Positions 53,057 through 61,441 of a DNA stretch of 64,000 bases are shown here, in pieces; within the stretch, counting starts at the first letter, position 1; each line of letters starts with the position of its first letter. A program made the position numbers and the translations under genes. The notes beneath the pieces are model-generated. The model searched no databases and was not told the DNA's origin. It saw only the letters and a program-made list of their open reading frames with translations. The stretch is from JADKIH01 sp031417555 (GTDB lineage Bacteria; Bacteroidota; Bacteroidia; AKYH767-A; 2013-40CM-41-45). The stretch lies in the NCBI GenBank assembly GCA_031417555.1, contig JANOVV010000009.1:3299-67298 (forward strand). Direction: 5' to 3'.

Positions 53057-53100
53057 ATGATAAATATCATATTTGCAATTAGACAATAGATATAGATTTG
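53057..53100 (+). promoter_or_regulatory. Promoter and Fnr-like operator of hemA
   Basis: ATGATAAATATCAT (53057-53070) with outer A and T conserved, followed by a perfect -7 element TAGATTTG (53093-53100). Centre to -7 T is 29.5 bases, a class II activator position near -41. This promoter is downstream of the TTG codon at 53073, so it decides the hemA start. Confidence 0.65.
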
Positions 53101-53132
53101 GTTTTTGTAAAACTGAACGTACAATAAAATAT

Positions 53133-54329
53133 ATGGAAAATACATTTGTACTTGGGATTAGCTATAAAAATGCAGACATCTCTACCAGAAGTGCTTTTTC
53201 AATTTCCAACGAAAAGCAAAATGAATGTTACAAACTGGCAAAAAAATTTGATTTTAAGAATTTTGTTGTATTAAGCACATGTAATCGCACTGAGATTTAC
53301 GGAACAGGTCCAATTTTTCTTGCTGAGAATATTATTACTACGGTATGCAATCAGACAAAATATTTATTTGATAAGTACAAATTTGTAAAAACAACCAATG
53401 ATGCTTTATTACACATATTTCATGTAGCATCAGGTTTGGATTCCCGGATATTAGGAGATTATGAAATACTAGGACAATTTAAAAATGCATGTAAATTATC
53501 CAAAGAAAATGGAATGCTAAATACCGAATTCGAAAGAATGGCTAATAGTTGCATCCAGGCTTCAAAAGAAATAAAAACTAAAACCGACTTAAGTAAAGGA
53601 ACTGTTTCTTCCTCTTATGCTGTTATTGAGATATTGAAAGAAAAAATTGGAGAGGATTTTAAAAAATGTTTGTTAATAGGCACTGGAAAATTTGGAAATA
53701 AAATAACCAAAAATATTAAACACTATTTGTCCAATGTAGACTTAACACTTTCTAATAGAACGTCTAGTACAGCTCTTGAAATAGCAACATCACTAGGATT
53801 GAAAACTCTACCTTTTGAAGACATAAAAAACAGTTTTCAAAATTATGATATAATTATTTTAAGTTCTTCAACAGAAGAATATATCGTAACACCTGAATCA
53901 TTAGTAAATTCAAAAACTAAATTAATACTTGATTTATCGATTCCTCAGACTGTTCACCCTGAATGTAAAAAAAACAAACAAATTGAGATCTTAGATATCA
54001 ATACGATTTCAGCAATATTAGATAAATCACTTGATTCCAGGAAAAAATATTTGCCGGTGGCTAATGAGATTATCAATAACCATATATCTGCTTTTATTGA
54101 TTGGAATAGTTTTTACAAACAAAGAGGTCAGATTATTGATTTAAAGAACATATTGAATGAAGTAAGTAAATCTTGTCCACATTTAGCTAATCTCAACACA
54201 GAGAGAATTGATGAATTGGTAAATAAAACAATTCAAACCTTTGTAAAAAGTTTAAAACAAAATAAATTTTTTAAATTTGAAACAAAAGAAATTATAGATA
54301 ATTTCATACATAATGCAGAGGCTAATTAG
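53133..54329 (+). CDS. hemA: Glutamyl-tRNA reductase
   Basis: Reduces Glu-tRNA(Glu) with NADPH to glutamate-1-semialdehyde, the first committed step of C5-pathway heme synthesis. 398 residues. The catalytic Cys is in VVLSTCNRTEIYG; GLDSRILGDYEILGQFKNA and the NADPH loop LLIGTGKFGNKIT follow, then a dimerisation helix. The frame is open upstream to a TTG at 53073, but those 20 residues match nothing and precede the predicted transcription start; the ATG at 53133 gives the family N-terminus (MENTFVLGISYKNADI). It overlaps hemC by 17 bases. Confidence 0.95.
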   Translation: MENTFVLGISYKNADISTRSAFSISNEKQNECYKLAKKFDFKNFVVLSTCNRTEIYGTGPIFLAENIITTVCNQTKYLFDKYKFVKTTNDALLHIFHVASGLDSRILGDYEILGQFKNACKLSKENGMLNTEFERMANSCIQASKEIKTKTDLSKGTVSSSYAVIEILKEKIGEDFKKCLLIGTGKFGNKITKNIKHYLSNVDLTLSNRTSSTALEIATSLGLKTLPFEDIKNSFQNYDIIILSSSTEEYIVTPESLVNSKTKLILDLSIPQTVHPECKKNKQIEILDINTISAILDKSLDSRKKYLPVANEIINNHISAFIDWNSFYKQRGQIIDLKNILNEVSKSCPHLANLNTERIDELVNKTIQTFVKSLKQNKFFKFETKEIIDNFIHNAEAN

Positions 54330-55239
54330 AATTGGATCGAGAGACAGTAGTTTGGCCTTATGGCAAACAAAATTTATAGATCATCTATTAAAACAACAAG
54401 GAATAAATACAGAAATAATCCTTGTAAAAAGTGACGGTGATCTAAATCTGGTTTCTCCGCTTTATGAAATGGGAGTTCAGGGCATTTTTACTAAAACACT
54501 TGATACAGCATTGTTATCAAATAAAATTGATATCGCTGTACATTCGCTGAAAGATATCCCGACTCAATTACCTGTAAATTTAAAAATTGCTGCTATCCCT
54601 GAAAGAGCGAATCCTCATGATGTTTTAGTTTATAAAGATGATAATCTTAATTTATCCGGAAAAGAAACGATAACGATTGCAACCGGCAGTTTGAGAAGAA
54701 AAGCTCAGTGGCTAAATAAATATCCCGACCACAATATAGAGGCCATAAGAGGTAATATAAATACAAGACTTGAAAAACTAAAAAGCACTTCACATTGGCA
54801 TGCAGCATTATTTGCATCAGCCGGAATTGATAGAATTGATCTAGATATACCATTTAAAAAAGAACTAGACTGGATGCTTCCTGCACCTGCACAAGGAGCT
54901 TTGGGAATTGTATGCAGAGAAAATGATACTGAAGTAATTTTAATGTGCCAAACATTGAATCATTCTGAAACTTCTATTTGTACTGGAATTGAACGTTCGT
55001 TTTTAAGAAGCCTGAAAGGAGGTTGTTCTATACCTATTGCTGCTTTAGCTATTGCGAAAAATAACTCAATTAATTTTAAAGGAAACATTCTTTCACTTGA
55101 TGGTGTTCGTAAAGTAGAAATAGAAATGGAGTTTGAAAAAGATAATTATGAAAATGCAGGGAAATTAGCTGCATCCAAATTGTTGGAAAATGGCGGTAAT
55201 AAAATTGCCGATGAACTTAAGCGTTTAATGAAGAATTAG
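54313..55239 (+). CDS. hemC: Porphobilinogen deaminase (hydroxymethylbilane synthase)
   Basis: Polymerises four porphobilinogens to hydroxymethylbilane. 308 residues. IGSRDSSLALWQT at the start, DIAVHSLKDIPTQLP, ATGSLRRKAQW, the DNA-like loop EAIRGNINTRLEKL, APAQGALGIVCR, and the cofactor-attachment Cys in LKGGCSIPIAA are all present. Overlaps the end of hemA; hemN follows 35 bases later. The heme steps between (hemB, hemD, hemE) are not in the window. Confidence 0.96.
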   Translation: MQRLIRIGSRDSSLALWQTKFIDHLLKQQGINTEIILVKSDGDLNLVSPLYEMGVQGIFTKTLDTALLSNKIDIAVHSLKDIPTQLPVNLKIAAIPERANPHDVLVYKDDNLNLSGKETITIATGSLRRKAQWLNKYPDHNIEAIRGNINTRLEKLKSTSHWHAALFASAGIDRIDLDIPFKKELDWMLPAPAQGALGIVCRENDTEVILMCQTLNHSETSICTGIERSFLRSLKGGCSIPIAALAIAKNNSINFKGNILSLDGVRKVEIEMEFEKDNYENAGKLAASKLLENGGNKIADELKRLMKN

Positions 55240-55274
55240 ATTGAAACAAATAATCTCCTGATTAATTTAATAAA

Positions 55275-56639
55275 ATGGAAGAAGATATCCTAGAACTGCT
55301 TAACAAATATGATCTCCCGCTTCCACGATACACTAGCTATCCAACGGTTCCTTATTGGGAAAAAGAAAGTATCAATATAGAATTGTGGAAAAAATCAGTT
55401 GTCGAAACATTTAAAAAAGAAAATGGAGAATTATGTATTTATATTCATCTGCCATTCTGTGAAAACCTATGTACATTCTGCGCTTGCAATAAAAGAATTA
55501 CGACCAATCATAAAGTAGAAGAACCTTATTTAGATTCTGTTCTAAAAGAATGGGACATGTATCGTTCACTATTGCCATCAGTTCCTGTCATTCGTGAAAT
55601 TCATCTTGGCGGAGGCACTCCAACATTTTTCAGTCCTGATAATTTAGTAAAACTGATAAAAGGCATTACAAAAAATTCAACAGTTTTACTTGATCATGAA
55701 TTTAGTATTGAAGTCCATCCTAATTACACAAATGAAGAACATTTGGAAAAACTGGCAGCGGTTGGTTTTAACAGAATTAGTTTAGGCGTTCAGGATTTTG
55801 ATCCGGCGGTACAATATGTTATTAACCGTATTCAATCGTTTGAGAAAACGAAAGAAGTTGTTGATTGGTCAAGGAAACATGGCTATAACAGTATCAATAT
55901 CGATTTAATTTATGGATTGCCTAAACAAACAGTTTCAAGCATAGACTTTACTATAGGTAAGATAAAGGAATTAAGACCTGACAGAATTGCTTTTTATTCA
56001 TACGCTTATGTTCCATGGAAAAGTAAAGCACAAAGAAGATACACAAAAGCAGATTTGCCTGAAGCGAACGAAAAATGGAAAATGTATCACTTAGGAAAAA
56101 AATTACTGACGAAACAAGGATACCAAGCAATTGGAATGGATCATTTCGCATTGCCAAACGACAAACTATTTGAGGCAGTAACAAAAGGAACACTGCACAG
56201 GAATTTTATGGGGTACACCACTACGCAATCAAAGTTAATTATTGCACTGGGAGCTTCGAGTATTAGCGATGCGTGGACATCATTTATTCAAAACAATGTA
56301 ACAGTTGAAGATTATCAAAATAAAATTAGTCAGGGATTGTTCCCCATTGAAAACGGACATTTACTAAATGAAGAAGATTTAATTATCAGAAAAAATATTC
56401 TTGATTTGATGTGTCGCAATAATACAACTATCGATAAAAACACTTTCGATGTTCAGTCATTTTCGGCAATTAAAAATGAACTTAAGAAACTTGAAGAAGA
56501 TGGATTAGTAAAAACAACAAAAGATGCTATCTCCGTAACAGAAAAAGGAAATTTATTTATTCGGAATATAAGTTCAATTTTAGATTCACGCATGCGCCGT
56601 AAAAAGGCGGAAGGAAATTTGTTTAGTAAATCGATTTAA
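55275..56639 (+). CDS. hemN: Oxygen-independent coproporphyrinogen III oxidase
   Basis: Radical-SAM enzyme that makes protoporphyrinogen IX without oxygen. 454 residues, the HemN length rather than the shorter HemW. The radical-SAM cluster motif is CENLCTFCACNKRIT (CxxxCxxC plus an extra Cys typical of HemN), followed by the GGGTPTF SAM loop, and ISLGVQDFDPAVQYVINRIQ. The family C-terminal domain is complete. Its presence behind hemA-hemC under an Fnr-like operator means heme can be supplied anaerobically, as the cytochromes of N2O respiration require. Confidence 0.96.
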   Translation: MEEDILELLNKYDLPLPRYTSYPTVPYWEKESINIELWKKSVVETFKKENGELCIYIHLPFCENLCTFCACNKRITTNHKVEEPYLDSVLKEWDMYRSLLPSVPVIREIHLGGGTPTFFSPDNLVKLIKGITKNSTVLLDHEFSIEVHPNYTNEEHLEKLAAVGFNRISLGVQDFDPAVQYVINRIQSFEKTKEVVDWSRKHGYNSINIDLIYGLPKQTVSSIDFTIGKIKELRPDRIAFYSYAYVPWKSKAQRRYTKADLPEANEKWKMYHLGKKLLTKQGYQAIGMDHFALPNDKLFEAVTKGTLHRNFMGYTTTQSKLIIALGASSISDAWTSFIQNNVTVEDYQNKISQGLFPIENGHLLNEEDLIIRKNILDLMCRNNTTIDKNTFDVQSFSAIKNELKKLEEDGLVKTTKDAISVTEKGNLFIRNISSILDSRMRRKKAEGNLFSKSI

Positions 56640-56822
56640 ATTATTCATAGAAAAATTGTCATGTTAACAATGATCGATGATTTAAATACTCATTCGTAAG
56701 CCAAGGTGACCAAAAAATAGAATCCCATTTGAAGACATCTTTAAATTAGAAAAATTATTCCCCGGAGCGTTTTTTTTTAAAAATCGTGGAATAAAAAAGT
56801 TTGAGTTCAATATTAAATAAAA

Positions 56823-56859
56823 AAGTGCACTGTGAACAGAAACTGTGTACAGTGCACTT
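56823..56859. terminator. Stable hairpin downstream of hemN
   Basis: Perfect 11-bp stem AAGTGCACTGT/ACAGTGCACTT with a 15-base loop. The T-run is on the minus-strand side (A-run before the stem), so it would terminate minus-strand transcription better than hemN. Confidence 0.5.
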
Positions 56860-56864
56860 ATAAA

Positions 56865-56882
56865 TGTAGCCCGTGCGGGACT
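56865..56882 (-). other. tRNA 3'-end-like sequence, candidate attachment site
   Basis: The minus strand reads AGTCCCGCACGGGCTACA, the layout of a tRNA 3' end: T-arm tail, then an acceptor strand GGGCTAC that would pair with GTAGCCC. No complete tRNA is here. It is 160 bp before the tyrosine recombinase promoter, the usual place of an attachment-site remnant for such elements. Confidence 0.4.
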
Positions 56883-56898
56883 ACAATTCTTTACTTAC

Positions 56899-56913
56899 CT
56901 TAATCTAACTTAA
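56899..56913. repeat. Single copy of island repeat, inverted
   Basis: CTTAATCTAACTTAA is the exact reverse complement of the unit at 59276-59290. The two copies flank the recombinase gene and the recombinase fragment. Confidence 0.55.
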
Positions 56914-57002
56914 TATCATTTTACCACTTTTCTTCATATTTAAGAAATTTTAAGCCTTTTATGTAATATGCGATTAACTTAGATAAGGTTAGATAAAGAA
57001 TA

Positions 57003-57026
57003 TTTGTATCCACTTTTGTATCCACT
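57003..57026. repeat. Two direct 12-bp repeats before the recombinase gene
   Basis: TTTGTATCCACT occurs twice head to tail just upstream of the recombinase. Short direct repeats next to such genes often serve as arm-type binding sites of the recombinase; here that is inference. Confidence 0.4.
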
Positions 57027-57043
57027 TTGTAATAACTATTTAC

Positions 57044-57051
57044 TACTTTTG
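57044..57051 (+). promoter_or_regulatory. -7 element before the recombinase
   Basis: Perfect TACTTTTG. No -33 match at the standard distance. Transcription would begin near 57056, after the TTG codon at 57054, which argues for a later start codon. Confidence 0.4.
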
Positions 57052-57146
57052 AATTGGCTCTTTCTAAACTATCAATTAATCAGATCAAGTTTATAATTGG
57101 AGATATTAATAAAATTAAAAATCGTTCTAATCTAAATTCTAAAGAA

Positions 57147-58499
57147 ATGTTAAATTATTATTTGAAAGGTGCTATGTCTGATAAAATTATTGCTGATCTG
57201 AAAAGAAGCAAAGAACCTACATTGAATGCAAGACTCAATAAACCACTTCAGGTTTATTTAACCCTATCAGGTTTGGGTAAGAGACTTCAGATCTATACGA
57301 AAAAACGAATATCACAGTATGAATGGGATAAAGACAAACAAAAAGTGGACATCCGAAAAAATAAAATAAATGGAACTGAAATAAATGAATGGCTCAATTC
57401 CTTTCAAGAAGCTCTTGAGAAACATAACAGTATAAATTGGAATAAAGGTAAAACAACAACCATTGAAGATCTTCGAAATATACTTGATTCAATAACACCA
57501 TCAGGTGCAAAAAAAATTACAAATACTTTTCAGGAATATTTTGATTTATTTCTAAAGGAACATAAAACGAATGAAGGTTATACAAAGAGAAGTAGAACGA
57601 TACAAAAATATATGACCTTTAATAATCAATTAATTGAATTTACAAAAATAAAAAGGATCCGATTAGAATTAGATTCTGTTGATCTTAATTTTTTGACATC
57701 CTTTAAAGAGTACTTAGTAAAAAACAAAAACTTATCCGACAACACTGTCGCAAAATATATTAAAACTGCAAAAACTCTTATACGATTTTACATCAATAAG
57801 AGTTTAATTAAACCATTTAATCTTAATGCTGTTAAATGTGTTGAAAGAGAAGGCGAAATTTATGTTATAGAATTAAAACAGTTATTGAAACTGCAAAAAT
57901 ATAAGTTAAAAAATAAAAGGCTTGAACAATGTCGGGACTTATTTTGTTTTCAATGTTGGACTGGTCAAAGATGGGGCGATATAGAAATGATCAAATCAAA
58001 AGATATAATAACTAATCGTAAAGGTGAAAAAGTATGGGATATTCACGCAAGCAAAACAAGAAAACCAATTAAAGTACCATTAATCAGTTATGCCATAGAG
58101 ATCTTAAATAAATATAAAAAAGATGATAAGCCATTACCAACAATTTCAATGCAAAAGCAAAATGAGTACTTAAAAGAATTAGGGGAATTAGTTAGTAAAG
58201 ATAATATTGGAATTGCAAAAGTGGATGGCTTTGATCAGATTACTAAACATGTATTACATTATGATGGCATTCCACAAGAAAATTATTTTCCATTTTATAA
58301 AATATTAACTACACACGTTGCCCGAAAATCCTATATAACAAATAGTCTTATTTTAGGTGTCCCAGAAAGGGTTGTAAAAGAAGTTTCAGGCCATAAATCT
58401 GAAAAAGATTTCAGGCGATACGTTAAATTTGCTGATATATATAAAGACGAAATGATCAGAAAGTCATTTAGCAAAAAAAATATTTCTAAATTTCTTTAA
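57147..58499 (+). CDS. Tyrosine recombinase (integrase)
   Basis: About 450 residues from the ATG at 57147; the frame is open back to a TTG at 57054 that would add 31 residues. An arm-DNA-binding domain (PLQVYLTLSGLGKRLQIYTK), a SAM-like core-binding domain (about 140-220) and the catalytic domain follow. All active-site residues are present: Arg in WTGQRWGDIE, Lys in SKTRKPIKV, HxxR in THVARKSY, His in VSGHKSEKD and nucleophile Tyr in FRRYVKF. It is the Bacteroidota type used by integrative elements. It opens the accessory region and is followed by a fragment of a related gene. Confidence 0.93.
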   Translation: MLNYYLKGAMSDKIIADLKRSKEPTLNARLNKPLQVYLTLSGLGKRLQIYTKKRISQYEWDKDKQKVDIRKNKINGTEINEWLNSFQEALEKHNSINWNKGKTTTIEDLRNILDSITPSGAKKITNTFQEYFDLFLKEHKTNEGYTKRSRTIQKYMTFNNQLIEFTKIKRIRLELDSVDLNFLTSFKEYLVKNKNLSDNTVAKYIKTAKTLIRFYINKSLIKPFNLNAVKCVEREGEIYVIELKQLLKLQKYKLKNKRLEQCRDLFCFQCWTGQRWGDIEMIKSKDIITNRKGEKVWDIHASKTRKPIKVPLISYAIEILNKYKKDDKPLPTISMQKQNEYLKELGELVSKDNIGIAKVDGFDQITKHVLHYDGIPQENYFPFYKILTTHVARKSYITNSLILGVPERVVKEVSGHKSEKDFRRYVKFADIYKDEMIRKSFSKKNISKFL

Positions 58500-58589
58500 C
58501 TTAAATTGGAAAAACTAAAGGGGTTTTCAGAGAGATGAGTCGATTGTTTGAATGATACTCCATCGAAAGTTGGATAAGTACCTCCCCAG

Positions 58590-58922
58590 TTATTGGACAA
58601 TCTTCCAAATAAAATCATGCTTCTTTGACCTATCAACATCGAACCAATAATAAAGTTTATCAGAGCTAATTTTATTATTACATTTTACAATAGCATCTAT
58701 CCTCATTTTATTTACTAAATTATTAATATCATAAACTTGTGGGTTGTCTTTATTTAGCCAATCTTGATATAAAAATAAAAAATTAGTTTTCCATTTAATT
58801 AAATCTATTTCAGAATTTATAATCTCATAGATCGGATCAGTTAATGGAATTTCACTTTCTGAAATCATAATCCAAATTATTTCTGGTGAGCTACCGGCCA
58901 CCATTACTTTTAAACTTCTCAT
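58590..58922 (-). CDS. Unrecognised small protein between the two recombinase copies
   Basis: 110 residues on the strand opposite to the recombinases. Trp/Ile/Asp-rich, apparently soluble, no signal peptide. No domain is recognised. It lies alone between the intact recombinase and the fragment, so it may be cargo carried with one of two successive insertions. Coding likelihood is moderate: the frame is clean, with an ATG and plausible composition, but nothing confirms it. Confidence 0.5.
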   Translation of the reverse strand: MRSLKVMVAGSSPEIIWIMISESEIPLTDPIYEIINSEIDLIKWKTNFLFLYQDWLNKDNPQVYDINNLVNKMRIDAIVKCNNKISSDKLYYWFDVDRSKKHDFIWKIVQ

Positions 58923-58983
58923 GCATATTTATTAAATCTATTTTCCTCCAATAATTTGATACAGGTGATCAAAATAAAATTCA

Positions 58984-59256
58984 GGGTTTGACAGAGATAT
59001 TAAAGTTGTTGAATATTACGACGGAGTTCGAAAGGAATCTTATGTTCCTTTTTACGAAGTATTAACTACACATGTTGCTCGTAAATCCTACATAACAAAT
59101 AGCCTAATCTTAAAAGTACCTGAAAGTGTTGTAAAAGAAGTATCCGGACATAAATCTGAAAAAGATTTTAGGAGATATGTAAATCTTGCATATAGTTTTA
59201 AAAATGAAAATATCAGAAATGCTTTTAGCGAAGAAAAACTTTCAACATTTCGTTAA
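58984..59256 (+). pseudogene. C-terminal fragment of a second tyrosine recombinase
   Basis: The frame from about 58984 encodes GFDRDIKVVEYYDGVRKESY and then the catalytic box with THVARKSYITNSLIL, VSGHKSEKDFRRYV and a stop at 59254-59256. It aligns end to end with the last ~90 residues of the intact recombinase but has many synonymous and several amino-acid differences, so it is a diverged paralogue and not a recent copy. It has no start codon and lacks the N-terminal three quarters, including the catalytic Arg. Confidence 0.85.
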
Positions 59257-59275
59257 CAAATGTATAATTTAATAG

Positions 59276-59310
59276 TTAAGTTAGATTAAGTTAGATTAAG
59301 TTAGATTAAG
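59276..59310. repeat. Tandem 10-bp repeats
   Basis: TTAAG followed by three exact copies of TTAGATTAAG, then degenerate copies. A single inverted copy is found at 56899-56913. They close the recombinase pair on its right side. Confidence 0.75.
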
Positions 59311-59559
59311 TTGAATTAAATTAAGTTTGATAACATAATATATTTAGTCGTTTAAGTAGAGTGTTTTCATTTTTCGAATACATTTGATATTTTAGTATTT
59401 CAAATTTATATATATTTATTTCAAAAATAATTTAATAGCAGTTCTCGTTCTTAAGAACCAAACCATTTATTTATATTAGAATTATTCTTCACTAAATTAA
59501 AGGCGAATAAATTATACAATTAACACCTAAAATAAAATAACTTTAAAAATAAATCAAAA

Positions 59560-59880
59560 ATGAATTACATAAAAAGAATTACAACTGAGCAAAAAAAAGA
59601 CCTTCTTTCTGGAGAATTATTTACCCCTGAAAGAAAAAATCAAAAATTTGCAAATAGAGCAAATCAAATAAAGTATAATAATAAGAAGAACGCACTTAGT
59701 AAAAAGAAAAAAGCAGAGCCTAGGCCATTATTAGATTCCGGTAAAAAAATAAATCTTGACTATCCAAGTCTTTATAATCTTAAACCATATACAAAAAGCG
59801 AAATTGGAACATATGTTTTCATTGGTGTATTGCTTGGTAGTATAATAATAACAACAATTTTTCTTTTGAAAAAGAAATAA
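59560..59880 (+). CDS. Small basic protein with C-terminal membrane anchor
   Basis: 106 residues. The first 80 are Lys/Asn/Arg-rich and probably cytoplasmic; a single hydrophobic helix near 82-101 (YVFIGVLLGSIIITTIFLL) ends in LKKK, giving a tail-anchored topology. No family recognised. Weak TAACTTTA -7-like sequence lies about 30 bases upstream. Likely island cargo. Confidence 0.6.
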   Translation: MNYIKRITTEQKKDLLSGELFTPERKNQKFANRANQIKYNNKKNALSKKKKAEPRPLLDSGKKINLDYPSLYNLKPYTKSEIGTYVFIGVLLGSIIITTIFLLKKK

Positions 59881-60507
59881 AATATTTCAATCATTTTTAA
59901 TAATTGAGAAGTTGTGATTTCGAAATCATTCCTTTTAATACGCCTTTAAGTTTCACTGAAAAGTGGCTGTCACTTTGAGCGAAATCTCCAGCCCTCTCAA
60001 ATGGTGTAACTTAAATGGATTTAATGGGAATTCTCTTCTTAAATTAGATAACAGGTATTTAGATTAAGGACGGGTTGTCTGGCAGAAGACCAACCAAGAG
60101 CTAATTATGGAAGCTTTGATGATAACCTGAACTGAAAATAAAATAACATTAAATGTTGAAAATGGCGAATGTGTTCTTATCTATTCTAACTGTAACTGCT
60201 CAATTCCGTTTTTAGAAATAGCTCCTTATTTTTGCGCATATTGTGGGAAGAAATTTCATTACGGAAATGATGAGTTAGATGGTCGGGCAATTTATTAACA
60301 GAGCCGAGATTGATTAAACTTTACATTTTATTATTTCAATTAAATTTTTTGTTAAAGTCGTTTCAATTTTTTAAAACTTTATTGAGCCAATGCGTTATTT
60401 GTAGAAAATTACAAGTGGGAGAACCCTACCAAAGAAGGACTAAAACGTTTCTTTAAAATGAATAATATTTTCCTGATCTTTGCAACAGAATTAAACCTGA
60501 AATAATA
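59881..60507. other. Gap with remnants of reading frames
   Basis: 627 bases without an intact gene. It contains an open stretch for a small zinc-ribbon-like protein without start codon (60131-60298) and a short open stretch ending at the TAA near 60490. Composition is less AT-rich than the neighbours around 59,960-60,110. It looks like decayed DNA from earlier insertions. Confidence 0.45.
60131..60298 (+). pseudogene. Zinc-ribbon-like reading frame without a start codon
   Basis: The frame encodes TENKITLNVENGECVLIYSN followed by CNC, then YFCAYCGKKFHYG and a stop. The paired Cys motifs resemble small zinc ribbons. A TGA precedes it directly (60128) and no ATG or GTG in frame lies before the conserved part, so it is probably a truncated gene. 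Confidence 0.4.
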
Positions 60508-61413
60508 ATGTCATTTTTACTCTTTAATATTAATACTGGCGATAATTACTATACTGACACAAGTTCCTTTTGGAGTGATTTGCCGATACAAATAATTGCT
60601 GCCCTTTTAGGCTTCATTGGTGCGTGGCTAATTTTTAAAATAGGAAATGAAAAGGAAAAAAAAGAAAAAACCAAAATAGAAAAAGATACAGAAATTTCAT
60701 TATTATCATTTATAAAAATCTCACTTCAAAGGAGTATTAATGCCATTGTGGTTCAGAAAAAATACTTAGATTATTTTGTAAATACTGTCAACATTAACAA
60801 CCCAAATATTAATTTAAAAATTAATACAAGTGTAAACTTTGAATGGATCACCAGCATCAAAATGATCGATTTTAGAAAATCATTTTTTCAAATATTTGGT
60901 ACATCCAATAAGGACAAATCTTATTATTTTAATGAATTTATTAATCACACAATTCATTTAAAAAAAGTACATGAAAAAATGGAAACCGATAATGAGATTA
61001 TAAGGAATAGTATTAAAAATTATGTTGAAGAATTTGACAAGGCGTATCTAAATTTTCAAAAAAAAACTTTAATAATTCTCGATAAAATTCCTATAAGTAG
61101 CAAGTTGCCACAATTTGAAAAAGAATTAAGTGATATCTTAAGGCATTATACGTATAGCCCGCAAGAAATAAGAGAAAATCCGGCATTCAAATATTATACT
61201 TTGATAGCACCAATTCGTGGAATAAGCAAAGAATTTAAAAGAAATGATGCAGTCGATGAAATAAAAGCTGTTACCTATTACTATAAATACCTAAATCAAA
61301 GTTTTAATACATTAATCTATCAATTTACGGGATATAGAAATAGTTATAAAGCCAGTGGAAATAGATTATCAGTAATTGCTCGAAGGTTACAAGAAATTAG
61401 AGAGCTGGATTAA
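60508..61413 (+). CDS. Membrane-anchored protein of unknown function (pair member 1)
   Basis: 301 residues. One membrane helix near 28-45 (IQIIAALLGFIGAWLIFKIG) is followed by a charged stretch and about 240 residues of mixed helical, probably cytoplasmic sequence. No catalytic motif is recognised. It is 28 bases before a second protein with the same plan (short N-terminus, one helix, cytoplasmic body), so the two are likely co-transcribed and may interact. Such pairs in integrase islands are sometimes defence or surface-exclusion modules, but nothing here identifies the role. Confidence 0.6.
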   Translation: MSFLLFNINTGDNYYTDTSSFWSDLPIQIIAALLGFIGAWLIFKIGNEKEKKEKTKIEKDTEISLLSFIKISLQRSINAIVVQKKYLDYFVNTVNINNPNINLKINTSVNFEWITSIKMIDFRKSFFQIFGTSNKDKSYYFNEFINHTIHLKKVHEKMETDNEIIRNSIKNYVEEFDKAYLNFQKKTLIILDKIPISSKLPQFEKELSDILRHYTYSPQEIRENPAFKYYTLIAPIRGISKEFKRNDAVDEIKAVTYYYKYLNQSFNTLIYQFTGYRNSYKASGNRLSVIARRLQEIRELD

Positions 61414-61441
61414 ATTAAAAAATAATAAATATTATAAATAA

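Noticed and set aside
53073..53132. TTG start extending hemA by 20 residues
   Set aside because: The predicted promoter lies inside this stretch and the added residues do not match the family.
59276..59310. CRISPR-like array
   Set aside because: The unit is only 10 bases with no spacers and there are no cas genes.
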